Assembly: GCA_037445555.1 (NCBI GenBank)
Contig: JBBIKG010000003.1
Location: forward strand, 62,001 to 126,000
DNA: 64,000 nucleotides
From: JAAYJT01 sp037445555
Lineage (GTDB): Bacteria; Bacteroidota; Bacteroidia; Bacteroidales; JAAYJT01
Direction: 5' to 3'
The position numbers and the translations under genes were made by a program. Below the pieces are notes generated by a model that was not told where the DNA came from, ran no database searches, and saw nothing but the letters and a program-made list of their open reading frames with translations. This document shows, in pieces, positions 46,583-54,644 of the stretch; position 1 is the stretch's first letter, and every line of letters starts with the position of its first letter.

Positions 46583-47593
46583 TCAAGCGAATTTTTCGAT
46601 CAATTCGGCCAGACGCGCGGCATAACCCATTTCATTATCATACCAGGCAACGACTTTTACCAGCCTGTTTTTGTCTCCTAGTACCGAGGTAAGCCCGGCA
46701 TCAAAGATTGCGCTGTGCGTGTTGCCGATGATGTCACAGGATACGATAGGGTCCTCGGTATATTGAAGGATACCGCGGAGGCTTGTTTCGGAAGCAACTT
46801 TAAATGCTGTGTTAATCGCCTCTACGCTTGTAGGGTTCCTTACTGTGCAGGTGAGATCGGTGAGCGAACCGTTCTGAACAGGAACCCTAATTCCTGCCCC
46901 TCCTAGCCTGTGTTCGAGGTGGGAAAATATTTTTGTCGCCGCCTTGGCTGCACCTGTGGTGGTGGGGATGATGCTGTTAGCCGCTGCCCTTCCGCGCCTC
47001 CAGTCTTTATGCGGCCCGTCAATTAGGTTCTGGTCGCGGGTGTAACTATGCACTGTGGTTATGAATCCTTCTTCGACATGCCAGAGGTCGTCAAGTACTT
47101 TTATCAATGGTGCCACACAGTTTGTGGTGCATGAGGAGTTGGAAATTATCACTTCATTGCGGTTGATTGTATGATCATTGATACCCATGACCACATAATG
47201 TACCTCTTCCGCTTCGTTTTTGGCGGGTGCCGAAATAATGACTTTACGCGCTCCTGCTTCAACATGCTTCAGGGCATTCTTTTTATCGGTAAACTGCCCT
47301 GTGGATTCAATCACAACATCAATCCCCATCCGCCCCCAATCGAGGCTTCCCGGAACAGGGTTGTTGAATACCCTTATTACATTTCCATCCACGACAAGAT
47401 TGCCGTTTTCAACCCGTATATCTCCAGGATAGGGTCCGTGCACCGAGTCATACTTTAATAAATGTGCAAGGTTGGCTGTGTCGGCAAGGTCGTTGACGGC
47501 AATTACTTCCAGATTGTTGTGCCTGCTTATGGCCCGGTAGACCACGCGACCGATTCTGCCAAACCCATTTATAGCTATCCGAATCTTATGCAT
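46583..47593 (-). CDS. gapA: Glyceraldehyde-3-phosphate dehydrogenase, type I
   Basis: Glycolytic enzyme oxidising glyceraldehyde-3-phosphate with NAD and phosphate. Rossmann motif INGFGRIGR at residues 8-16, the catalytic Cys155 in SNSSCTTNC, and His182 in TTVHSYTRDQ. The D/N at the NAD-binding loop (VNDLAD near 33) fits NAD preference. 336 residues, normal. It is divergent from the M20 peptidase gene and has its own -7 box. Confidence 0.97.
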   Translation of the reverse strand: MHKIRIAINGFGRIGRVVYRAISRHNNLEVIAVNDLADTANLAHLLKYDSVHGPYPGDIRVENGNLVVDGNVIRVFNNPVPGSLDWGRMGIDVVIESTGQFTDKKNALKHVEAGARKVIISAPAKNEAEEVHYVVMGINDHTINRNEVIISNSSCTTNCVAPLIKVLDDLWHVEEGFITTVHSYTRDQNLIDGPHKDWRRGRAAANSIIPTTTGAAKAATKIFSHLEHRLGGAGIRVPVQNGSLTDLTCTVRNPTSVEAINTAFKVASETSLRGILQYTEDPIVSCDIIGNTHSAIFDAGLTSVLGDKNRLVKVVAWYDNEMGYAARLAELIEKFA

Positions 47594-47643
47594 GACCAGA
47601 ATGTATATTGATTGATTGAATATGAAACAGTGAGATGTTTAGG

Positions 47644-47651
47644 CAAAAGTA
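47644..47651 (-). promoter_or_regulatory. Bacteroidota -7 box of gapA
   Basis: Minus strand TACTTTTG, perfect match, 50 nt before the gapA ATG. Confidence 0.6.
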
Positions 47652-47687
47652 ACAAAATGAACTTGGTGGCCGCTTTGGAAAATTGCC

Positions 47688-47695
47688 TATTTTTG
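47688..47695 (+). promoter_or_regulatory. Bacteroidota -7 box of the M20 dipeptidase gene
   Basis: TATTTTTG, with CTTG 22 nt upstream (47662-47665), 49 nt before the ATG at 47745. It is divergent from the gapA promoter, the two -7 boxes being about 36 nt apart. Confidence 0.55.
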
Positions 47696-47744
47696 GAAAC
47701 TCGCCATGAAGCAAACCAATTAATCATAAATAAAACAATAACCT

Positions 47745-49124
47745 ATGGAGCAGATCAAGAGTTATATTGAATCAAACAAAGAACGCTTTTTGGAAGAGTT
47801 ATTCGAGCTCATCCGCATTCCATCCATCAGTTCAATGACTGAGCACAAACCTGAAATGATGCGAGCAGCCGAATACTGGCGCGATTCCATCCTCAAAGCA
47901 GGTGCTGATAAGGCAGTGGTTATGCCCACGGCAGGCAACCCGGTGGTTTATGGCGAAAAAATCATAGATCCATCCTTGCCCACCGTGCTTGTGTACGCAC
48001 ATTACGATGTGATGCCAGTCGACCCGCTCGATCTGTGGACAACCCCGCCATTTGAACCTCAGGTCAGGGATGGCCGAATATATGCCCGGGGCGCTGACGA
48101 TGATAAAGGCCAGGGTTTTATGCACGCCAAGGCATTTGAAACCATGGTGAAAACCGGAACCCTGCCATGCAACGTGAAGTTCATGATTGAGGGGGAAGAA
48201 GAGGTGGGTTCGCCAAATCTGGGTAAGTTTTGCGAAGAAAATAAGGAACTGTTGAGATCTGACATCATCCTAGTTTCTGACACCAGCATGATAGCTCAGG
48301 ACATTCCATCCATTACTACCGGGCTGCGTGGGTTGACCTATGTACAGGTTGAAGTTACCGGTCCCAACCGCGATCTGCATTCTGGCTTGTTCGGAGGAGC
48401 CGTGGCCAATCCAGCCAATGTGCTGGCCAGGATGATTGCATCGTTGCACGACGAGAACAACCGCATAAATATTCCCGGATTTTATGATGACGTGCTGGTG
48501 TTGAGTGACGAAGAAAGAAAAGAAATGGCCAAGGCTCCGTTCAATCTGGAAAATTACAGGAAGGCTCTGGAAATTGAAGAAGTTTGGGGGGAGGAAGGTT
48601 ACTCCACGATTGAACGTACGGGTATCCGTCCCACCCTCGATGTGAATGGAATCTGGAGTGGTTATACCGGCGAAGGAGCGAAAACCGTGCTTCCCTCCAA
48701 GGCGTATGCCAAAATAAGTATGCGCCTTGTGCCTAACCAGAATCATGTAAAAATCGGACATCTTTTTGCCAGGCATTTCGAGGCCATTGCCCCGCCTTAT
48801 GTTAAGGTAAAGGTGGCTGTCCTGCATGGCGGGCAAGGGTATGTTTCGCCCACTGATAACCCTGCCTACCTGGCTGCAAGCAAGGCCTATGAAACCACCT
48901 TCGGCAAAAAACCCATTCCTGTGCGCAGTGGCGGTAGCATCCCCATCATCAGCACCTTTGAGCAGATATTGCAGGTGAAATCGATTCTAATGGGTTTCGG
49001 CCTTGAGTCAGACGCTATCCACTCACCGAACGAAAACTATTACCTGTTCAATTTTTACAAAGGTATCGAAACCATTCCCTGGTTTTATAAATACTATGTT
49101 GATCAGATTAAGAAACAGGCATAA
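47745..49124 (+). CDS. M20-family dipeptidase (carnosinase-like)
   Basis: Zinc metallopeptidase predicted to hydrolyse dipeptides. Metal ligands H86 and D88 (HYDVMPVDP), D118-D120 (RGADDDKG) and the catalytic Glu in EGEEEVG at residues 149-155 are intact, and a dimerisation domain is inserted after about residue 190 (LHSGLFGGAV near 210). At 459 residues it belongs to the CNDP/long-chain dipeptidase branch rather than DapE. No signal peptide, so cytoplasmic. Followed by a terminator hairpin. Confidence 0.92.
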   Translation: MEQIKSYIESNKERFLEELFELIRIPSISSMTEHKPEMMRAAEYWRDSILKAGADKAVVMPTAGNPVVYGEKIIDPSLPTVLVYAHYDVMPVDPLDLWTTPPFEPQVRDGRIYARGADDDKGQGFMHAKAFETMVKTGTLPCNVKFMIEGEEEVGSPNLGKFCEENKELLRSDIILVSDTSMIAQDIPSITTGLRGLTYVQVEVTGPNRDLHSGLFGGAVANPANVLARMIASLHDENNRINIPGFYDDVLVLSDEERKEMAKAPFNLENYRKALEIEEVWGEEGYSTIERTGIRPTLDVNGIWSGYTGEGAKTVLPSKAYAKISMRLVPNQNHVKIGHLFARHFEAIAPPYVKVKVAVLHGGQGYVSPTDNPAYLAASKAYETTFGKKPIPVRSGGSIPIISTFEQILQVKSILMGFGLESDAIHSPNENYYLFNFYKGIETIPWFYKYYVDQIKKQA

Positions 49125-49143
49125 GTAACTGAATCAATAATAC

Positions 49144-49168
49144 AAGGCTGTCTCAAAAGGACAGCCTT
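49144..49168 (+). terminator. Terminator of the dipeptidase gene
   Basis: Perfect 9-bp stem AAGGCTGTC/GACAGCCTT with a 7-nt loop, followed by TCCTTTTGG. It lies 20 nt beyond the stop. Confidence 0.75.
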
Positions 49169-49211
49169 TCCTTTTGGAAATTCATCCCTGGAATCTTGAT
49201 CATTAAAACTG

Positions 49212-49243
49212 AAGAGGCCGTCTCTTGTTTGAGACGGCCTCTT
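49212..49243. terminator. Second hairpin, probable terminator of the convergent OmpA-family gene
   Basis: Perfect 13-bp stem AAGAGGCCGTCTC/GAGACGGCCTCTT with a 6-nt loop, 31 nt beyond the OmpA gene stop. Its T run is short on either strand, so termination strength is uncertain. It shares the GGCYGTCTC core with the hairpin at 49144. Confidence 0.6.
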
Positions 49244-49273
49244 TCTGACTATGTCCGAATCGTTCGGGAAGGA

Positions 49274-51709
49274 TTATTTTATCAGAGCCTGGAAGGCGGG
49301 AAGTTCGGCAAGTTTAACAAATTCGCGGTCATTTGCAGCAGCGGCTTTCAGCTTGGAATCGGCCGAAATCGCCTTGGTCAGGTTGGTGATAACGCCCTGG
49401 CTATCGTTCAGGCGGGCAGCAATAATTGCAGCCAGATAAGATGTCCTGGCACTTTCGGGTGCGCATTTCACATTTTGGCTGGCGCCCTGGAGGTTGCCAC
49501 TCAGCATTTGGTTCAATGCCACATTGTGGTTGCAGGTCTCGCTTCCGAACGAAGTGGCAGCTCCGCTGTAGTTGCACTGTGCCAGCTGGGTGATACCCAT
49601 ATTGTGATCAACATTTGCACCGGCTCTTTTTGCCTCTGCGTATAGTGTGGCAGCTTTGACATAATTGCCGTTTTTCGATTCGATCACACCGAGGTTATTC
49701 AGCACCTCCGGTTTAGCTCCCAGATCCTGAGCTTTCTTCAGATAGTCGGCGGCCTTAGTGAGATTGCCATTCTGAATTTCGAGTGCGGCAGCATTGTTAA
49801 AACCAACATAATTGGAGGGGAAAAGCCTCATCGCAGATTCGTAAATTTTCAGTTTGGTGGCATTGTCATTAGTCAAAGTGGCAGCATACAGGAGTTCCTG
49901 TACGGTGAGTTTGCCGGGATCGCTGGTAGCCAGCGACAGTATCTGATCGTCGGTCTTTTTCGGTTCAAAAGCGTTCACTTTCATCACCACTCTGCGCAAC
50001 GGAGGCAGTATAGATTCTTCTATTTCCTTGTAAACCACAGTCATTTTGCGGATTTCAAGTTCGCGGCGTTTGGGATCTGTCTGTGAGTTGACCACATTGG
50101 CGATCATGTTCTTGTCGCGGATACTGGAGGCCTGAACAGCTTTCATGAAACCATCCCAGTCTTCGCCATTGGCTTTAACGTTGAACTGAACATCTTTATC
50201 AGGATTAAACCCTTTAAGCACGCTGTTTTTTTCCTTGGCAATTTTCTTAAACAGGTCCTTGGTGTATTTGAGTCCGGTCTGTGCACGGCGTTCTGACAAG
50301 CCCTGGTTGCGGCTTTCTTCCCCTTCGGGCGAAGCCCATGCATTGATATCAATGTCGCGCAGTTTGTAGTTATTTCTTAAGAATAGTTCAAATTCTTTGA
50401 GGGCATCCTTAGCTTCTTTTCTTTTATTAAGAGGCAGGTTCCAGTTTAGCTCGTGCCTGTCGACTACAAACCAAATGGTGGCTTCCTTGCTTATGATGGT
50501 TACCTTTTCATAGCCATGAGGAGCAACCAGGGTGATCTCATCGTTAGCAATTTTCCAAGAAGTGTTCATCACACCGGGAACGAAGTATACCTGGGGTACT
50601 TCGAGGAATTTTTCTGTAGCTTTAACTGTAGCGGCGTTCACATCGCCATCCACAGGTTTCTTGGGAGCATAAATCAGAGGATCGGCTACAAGGTTTGAGA
50701 AGGCCATCTCGGGTTTGTAGGGGAATGAGTAGGTGTAGTTAAAGGTACCGCCTTCCTTGTAATTGATCTTGATACCATCGCCAACCACAGATTCGCCCTG
50801 TAGGGTGAATGGCTTGAGTCTGGTTTCTCCACCGGCATATTTTAGCACCGGTTCATAGGTGATGGCTGCTTTTTTCTGGAAATACATGGGTGGAACTTTG
50901 CCGGTGATGTTTACCTGGACATTGCCGCAGTCGTCTTTCAGCACTTCGGGCGTGACGGTATAGGTGATCTTGCCAAAATCGCGAACCATTTTATTGAGAT
51001 CGGTGCCATCGCCAAAATAATAAATAATACCCAGTGTGGTGGGCAGATATTTGTCTTTGGAAGAATTGGCAACTATTTTGGAATCAAGCAAATCGGTGTT
51101 TGCGAAACGCAATGCGCTTTCGAGGTTGATATCCAGTTTTTCAGCCAGTTTGTATTTTGCACCGAGACCAACGGGTATTACCAAATCGGTCGCACGATTG
51201 TCTATCCCGTTGCCATCGTAGCCATACCTGTCGACCAGAGCCCCGTCGGGTGCGGGTGCTACCCTGAGGCGGGTACGGGTGTGTGACTGGCCAATACCGG
51301 CAATCGCATACAAGTCAAACTTTCGGTCGGTATCGCGCTTGATGAGGTTAAGAAGGCTTAATGTGCCGTTAAGGTTGAAATCGAAAAGCTCACCCCTGGT
51401 GTATTGTCTCACTTCAGTGTTTTCGCTAAAAACACCTCCGTAATTGAACTGACCTCTCAAGCCAAAAAGTGGACTGAATTGACGGCCAAACATCAGGTTG
51501 CCTGCTTCGCGCCATTGACCAGGGTCCTGTAAAAACTTGCTCGTGTTCAGGTCTCCAAAGTATTGGTTGAACCCCACACCTGCACCAATATACCAGCGAG
51601 GTGTATAATCGCTTGGAGCCGTTTGAGCACTTAGCGAAAAAGATGAAAGAATCAGAAATCCAATCATGAAAAAGGCCATCTGCCTCAACACGCGGTAAGT
51701 GATTTTCAT
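49274..51709 (-). CDS. Large OmpA-family protein with N-terminal barrel and C-terminal TPR repeats
   Basis: Signal peptide (about residues 1-29, ending LSAQ), then a beta-barrel-like domain up to about 230, a middle beta-rich region, and an OmpA-like peptidoglycan-associated segment at about 420-490 (LREIDI-like INAWASPEG near 450, LSERRAQTGLKY near 470). The last 200 residues hold TPR-like repeats (LMRLFPSNYVGFNNAAALEI near 640). 811 residues. It probably connects outer membrane and peptidoglycan and may scaffold other envelope proteins. A strong -7 box is upstream. Confidence 0.85.
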   Translation of the reverse strand: MKITYRVLRQMAFFMIGFLILSSFSLSAQTAPSDYTPRWYIGAGVGFNQYFGDLNTSKFLQDPGQWREAGNLMFGRQFSPLFGLRGQFNYGGVFSENTEVRQYTRGELFDFNLNGTLSLLNLIKRDTDRKFDLYAIAGIGQSHTRTRLRVAPAPDGALVDRYGYDGNGIDNRATDLVIPVGLGAKYKLAEKLDINLESALRFANTDLLDSKIVANSSKDKYLPTTLGIIYYFGDGTDLNKMVRDFGKITYTVTPEVLKDDCGNVQVNITGKVPPMYFQKKAAITYEPVLKYAGGETRLKPFTLQGESVVGDGIKINYKEGGTFNYTYSFPYKPEMAFSNLVADPLIYAPKKPVDGDVNAATVKATEKFLEVPQVYFVPGVMNTSWKIANDEITLVAPHGYEKVTIISKEATIWFVVDRHELNWNLPLNKRKEAKDALKEFELFLRNNYKLRDIDINAWASPEGEESRNQGLSERRAQTGLKYTKDLFKKIAKEKNSVLKGFNPDKDVQFNVKANGEDWDGFMKAVQASSIRDKNMIANVVNSQTDPKRRELEIRKMTVVYKEIEESILPPLRRVVMKVNAFEPKKTDDQILSLATSDPGKLTVQELLYAATLTNDNATKLKIYESAMRLFPSNYVGFNNAAALEIQNGNLTKAADYLKKAQDLGAKPEVLNNLGVIESKNGNYVKAATLYAEAKRAGANVDHNMGITQLAQCNYSGAATSFGSETCNHNVALNQMLSGNLQGASQNVKCAPESARTSYLAAIIAARLNDSQGVITNLTKAISADSKLKAAAANDREFVKLAELPAFQALIK

Positions 51710-51754
51710 AGTCTTGTTTTTTATGGTTAGTAATGATTATAATCCACGAAACTG

Positions 51755-51786
51755 CAAATATAATTACAAAATTTAACAATGCAACA
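51755..51786 (-). promoter_or_regulatory. Bacteroidota promoter of the OmpA-family gene
   Basis: Minus strand GTTG (51786-51783), a 20-nt spacer, then TATATTTG (51762-51755), 46 nt before the ATG at 51709. Confidence 0.6.
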
Positions 51787-51977
51787 ACAATCCGCTGTTA
51801 ATAGATGTTTCGCCGAAAATTATTTATCAAATACAGGTTGTTGACAAACATGGTCTCCAGTTAGGGTATGTCATTGAAAGAAAGATAATTCGATAGCAAT
51901 TAACATTATTCCCGTTTACCCAGGAGGTTTTTTGCTACAAATTTGTTCATTGAGTCAATTTGAATCTTTTAAGTGCA

Positions 51978-52526
51978 TTACATAGTCAGTCCCATGTGAT
52001 CCAATAATTTTGTAAAAACGTCCCAAATTACGATCCCCGCCGAAACGCTGACATTTAGAGAATGCTTTGTGCCATATTGAGGGATTTCGATACAGGTTTC
52101 CACCATATCTAATACTTCCTGTTCGATGCCCGACACTTCGTTTCCGAAAATCAAAGCAATCCCTTCGGTGGCAGGCAGTTTGAACGAACCCAGCGGAATA
52201 CTTAGGGTGGTTTGTTCAACCCCGATCAAGGTATACTTCCTTTCTTTAAGCGTGCTGACAGCCTCCACTGTGGTTGAAAAATACTTCCAATCTACCGATT
52301 CCGTTGCTCCAAGGGCTGTTTTATTCATTTCGCGATTAGGTGGAGTGGCTGTGATGCCGCACAGATAGACAGCCTCCAGCCTGAAAGCGTCGGCAGTACG
52401 AAAAACGGAACCTATATTGTGCTGGCTGCGAAGATTATCGAGTACAACCACAATGGGAAGTTTTTTGGCCTGCTGATGTTGCTCAAGGCTCATTCGGCCA
52501 AGTTCTGTGAGAGTGAGTTTTCTCAT
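51978..52526 (-). CDS. TrmH/SpoU-family RNA 2'-O-methyltransferase
   Basis: SAM-dependent RNA methyltransferase with the trefoil-knot fold. SPOUT motifs: VLDNLRSQHNIGSVFRTADAF (motif 1, near residue 28), LIFGNEVSGIEQEVLD (motif 2, near 118) and LNVSVSAGIVIWDV (motif 3, near 155). At 182 residues it is compact and lacks an L30-like substrate-binding domain. The target ribose cannot be stated. It lies 15 nt after the unknown gene at 52542 on the same strand. Confidence 0.9.
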   Translation of the reverse strand: MRKLTLTELGRMSLEQHQQAKKLPIVVVLDNLRSQHNIGSVFRTADAFRLEAVYLCGITATPPNREMNKTALGATESVDWKYFSTTVEAVSTLKERKYTLIGVEQTTLSIPLGSFKLPATEGIALIFGNEVSGIEQEVLDMVETCIEIPQYGTKHSLNVSVSAGIVIWDVFTKLLDHMGLTM

Positions 52527-52541
52527 AAGAAAGTCGGGATT

Positions 52542-53255
52542 CTATTTGATCCCTAAAACCCTGTAGTATTTTTGGCGCAATGCCATCAGCTCCTCTGTGG
52601 TGATATGTTCGCGATAGATCCTGATCATGTCAATTACATGCTCATTTTCGTATATATGGCACGTGGCTCCATCAAAATGGAAGTATTTGGGGTCAAATTT
52701 AACTTCGCGGGTGATATCCTTAAACCTCCCCCAATCGATTTGACTGGGAATGACAAAATATCCATGATGTGGCTCAGCCCGATCCATATAAAGTCCTTCG
52801 GCCACCACTTCAAGGAAGAAGAATTTTTTAAGCCGGATTATGGCCATGGCGCTTTTGATCTGACGGGTTTTCTTATTAAGAGAAATGCCTTCGTCCTGAT
52901 AATACTGCTGCAATAGACTAATATCGCTGAAGTTTTGAAGGTTTCTTATTCTTATGGACTGGCAAGTACTCCCGTACACAGAAATAGTTGCCAGCGCGGC
53001 GTCGAAGTGTTTTTTGTACTTTGCCCTCACACTCTGATTGGCGCGCATCACAGACTCAAAAGAGTGATGAGCGCCCAGCATGCAATACAGGTAATGTGGC
53101 TTGCTTGCATGAGGCATTTCGCTGTAGTATCCCGCGAACGGAGCATCTGCCTCAATCACGCAAGTATTGGGTAAAATCAGGTCGGAGTCAAGACAGGTAA
53201 GGAGCTCCTCTTTAGTTAGGGCGCCAAAACGCTCAATGATTTTCTGTATGCTCAT
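52542..53255 (-). CDS. Protein of unknown function
   Basis: 237-residue protein that I cannot assign. No signal peptide or membrane segment is seen. It contains scattered Cys (about residues 20, 32, 58, 99, 193), a run KKTRQIKSAMAIIRLKKFFF near 125 and HGYFVIPSQIDW near 165. It is upstream of, and probably co-transcribed with, the TrmH-type gene and has its own -7 box. It borders the accessory stretch that begins near 53.4 kb. Confidence 0.65.
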   Translation of the reverse strand: MSIQKIIERFGALTKEELLTCLDSDLILPNTCVIEADAPFAGYYSEMPHASKPHYLYCMLGAHHSFESVMRANQSVRAKYKKHFDAALATISVYGSTCQSIRIRNLQNFSDISLLQQYYQDEGISLNKKTRQIKSAMAIIRLKKFFFLEVVAEGLYMDRAEPHHGYFVIPSQIDWGRFKDITREVKFDPKYFHFDGATCHIYENEHVIDMIRIYREHITTEELMALRQKYYRVLGIK

Positions 53256-53301
53256 AAATTTGAGTTATTAGAGTATGGCTGATTAAAAAAGTATCCGTAT
53301 T

Positions 53302-53309
53302 CAAATATA
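53302..53309 (-). promoter_or_regulatory. Bacteroidota -7 box of the unknown gene
   Basis: Minus strand TATATTTG, 46 nt before the ATG at 53255. Nothing else is recognisable from 53310 to about 53455. Confidence 0.55.
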
Positions 53310-53455
53310 CAACTTTCCGATATGAAATACTATTTTTCGAATGATTTCTGAATACCTTACCTATAGCCCCAGCTTGCCTGGTTTATTTCTTCACAGTAAA
53401 GGCAGCAATACTGCATGTTTGCACATATTGGTTTAAGTTGATTTGGCTAAATTTT

Positions 53456-53687
53456 AATATTTACAGCATTTTCCTTAAAACAGTCTAAACAACCCATAAA
53501 CCTGAACCGATGCCAGGGTCTTGATCAGCCACGTCGTTTATGATAGTTATTGTTTAAGATAGTTTACCGGAATATGCAAACCAACTTAGGTAGTCTGTCT
53601 GTAGCTACTTACACCACTGATGAATTTCGGGAATCATCATTTCGTTTGAAATCACTACCTCTCTTTCTGGGTTTTCGCTCCAGGCTT
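53456..53687 (-). pseudogene. Internally deleted IS1595-like transposase remnant (copy A)
   Basis: On the minus strand, SLERKPRKRGSDFKRNDDS is followed by a short divergent stretch, then a deletion, then YLSWFAYSGKLS and, after decay, KENAVNI. These match, in order, the central and C-terminal parts of the transposase pseudogene at 58797. About 300 nt present in copy B are missing here. Several stop codons interrupt the frame. A 56-nt stretch at 53632-53687 is identical to 59276-59331. No terminal inverted repeat could be identified. Confidence 0.75.
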
Positions 53688-53730
53688 TTTGACACTTTTT
53701 TGCATATCCGACATCGTACATCCAACATTA

Positions 53731-54418
53731 TTACCTGCCAGTAACCCGATGAGTCTGTTTCTCATAATTTACTCCCTGAAAAATCCTTTGCAAAAAAATT
53801 CACGGCCTGTGAAGAAAATTAGGATCAAGAGTACCTGCGGTAATTGGCTTCTCCACTTCTGCCATTGTTATTTTTCCGGCTATTGACATGGACTGGTTGA
53901 ATTTGTGCGCTGTTTGTTTAAATGTCAGGTTTCCCATCGTATCTCCTTTCTACGCTTTAACCAATTCAAGATCAGACTTCAGGACTGTTTCGGGCAAATT
54001 TGGTTTGCCATCTAATATTCGAATTTCTTTTCAATCAGCCACATCGGCTTCAGCTCCTGCCGTGACAAAAAATGCCGGAATGCCAGCACCCACCACACGG
54101 CAGCGTTCGACTAGCGTTCCCTGTAAAATCAGTTCAACTTCGGGCTTGCCCGAAAACAACTACCATACAAATTCGGGATTTTAGCCAACCTAGGACAAAA
54201 TCATTTTATGCTCTTCCAGTTTAGCAATGAAATTTCATGTCCGAAATTGTCAACACCGATATTATTCGAAATATATGTCAATACTTTTACACCACTTCCG
54301 GCTAAACCGGAGTAGTATTCTTGGGTATCTCGCAGAGTCCGAAACCTCCAACCATCAAGGTCATCTCATCTTTTACACCCTAAATTGCCTCGGCGGCGTG
54401 GTTTGCCACCCTATTCAA
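53731..54418 (-). pseudogene. Decayed 3-oxoacid CoA-transferase subunit A
   Basis: Read on the minus strand across frames, the conserved sequence of the alpha subunit is almost complete: NRVANHAAEAI, MTLMVGGFGLC, ISNNIGVDNFG, EVELILQGTL, GAGIPAF, KPNLPETVLKSDLELVKA, KGDTMGNL, AGKITMAEVE, LDPNFLH and IFLQRIFQGVNYEK. At least five in-frame stops (one replaces the expected Trp before KGDTMGNL) and at least two frame changes inactivate it. The length of about 229 codons equals the intact subunit. No subunit B gene follows; the remnant transposase lies 43 nt beyond its 3' end. The 54419-54644 stretch upstream shows nothing recognisable. Confidence 0.85.
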
Positions 54419-54644
54419 ATCGCTGTTAATGCATATGTGAGGATAATATTTTTCATTTCGTGGTCACTACCTCTTAAAAATTTCTTTCATGCGTAAGGTG
54501 ATTTGCGCCAAAAACTTGATATTATCGTAATTTTATTTTTTTTAAAAGAAAAACTTCTTCCTACATTCAGGCTTCAACAGTAATTGTTTATCGATTCTCT
54601 CCTTTTCTGATCTGTAATACAAACGTTCAATTTCGATAGAAATC

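Noticed and set aside
53550..54496. Four short open frames of 64-98 residues on the plus strand
   Set aside because: The minus strand here encodes recognisable IS transposase and CoA-transferase remnants in broken frames. The plus-strand frames have no support.
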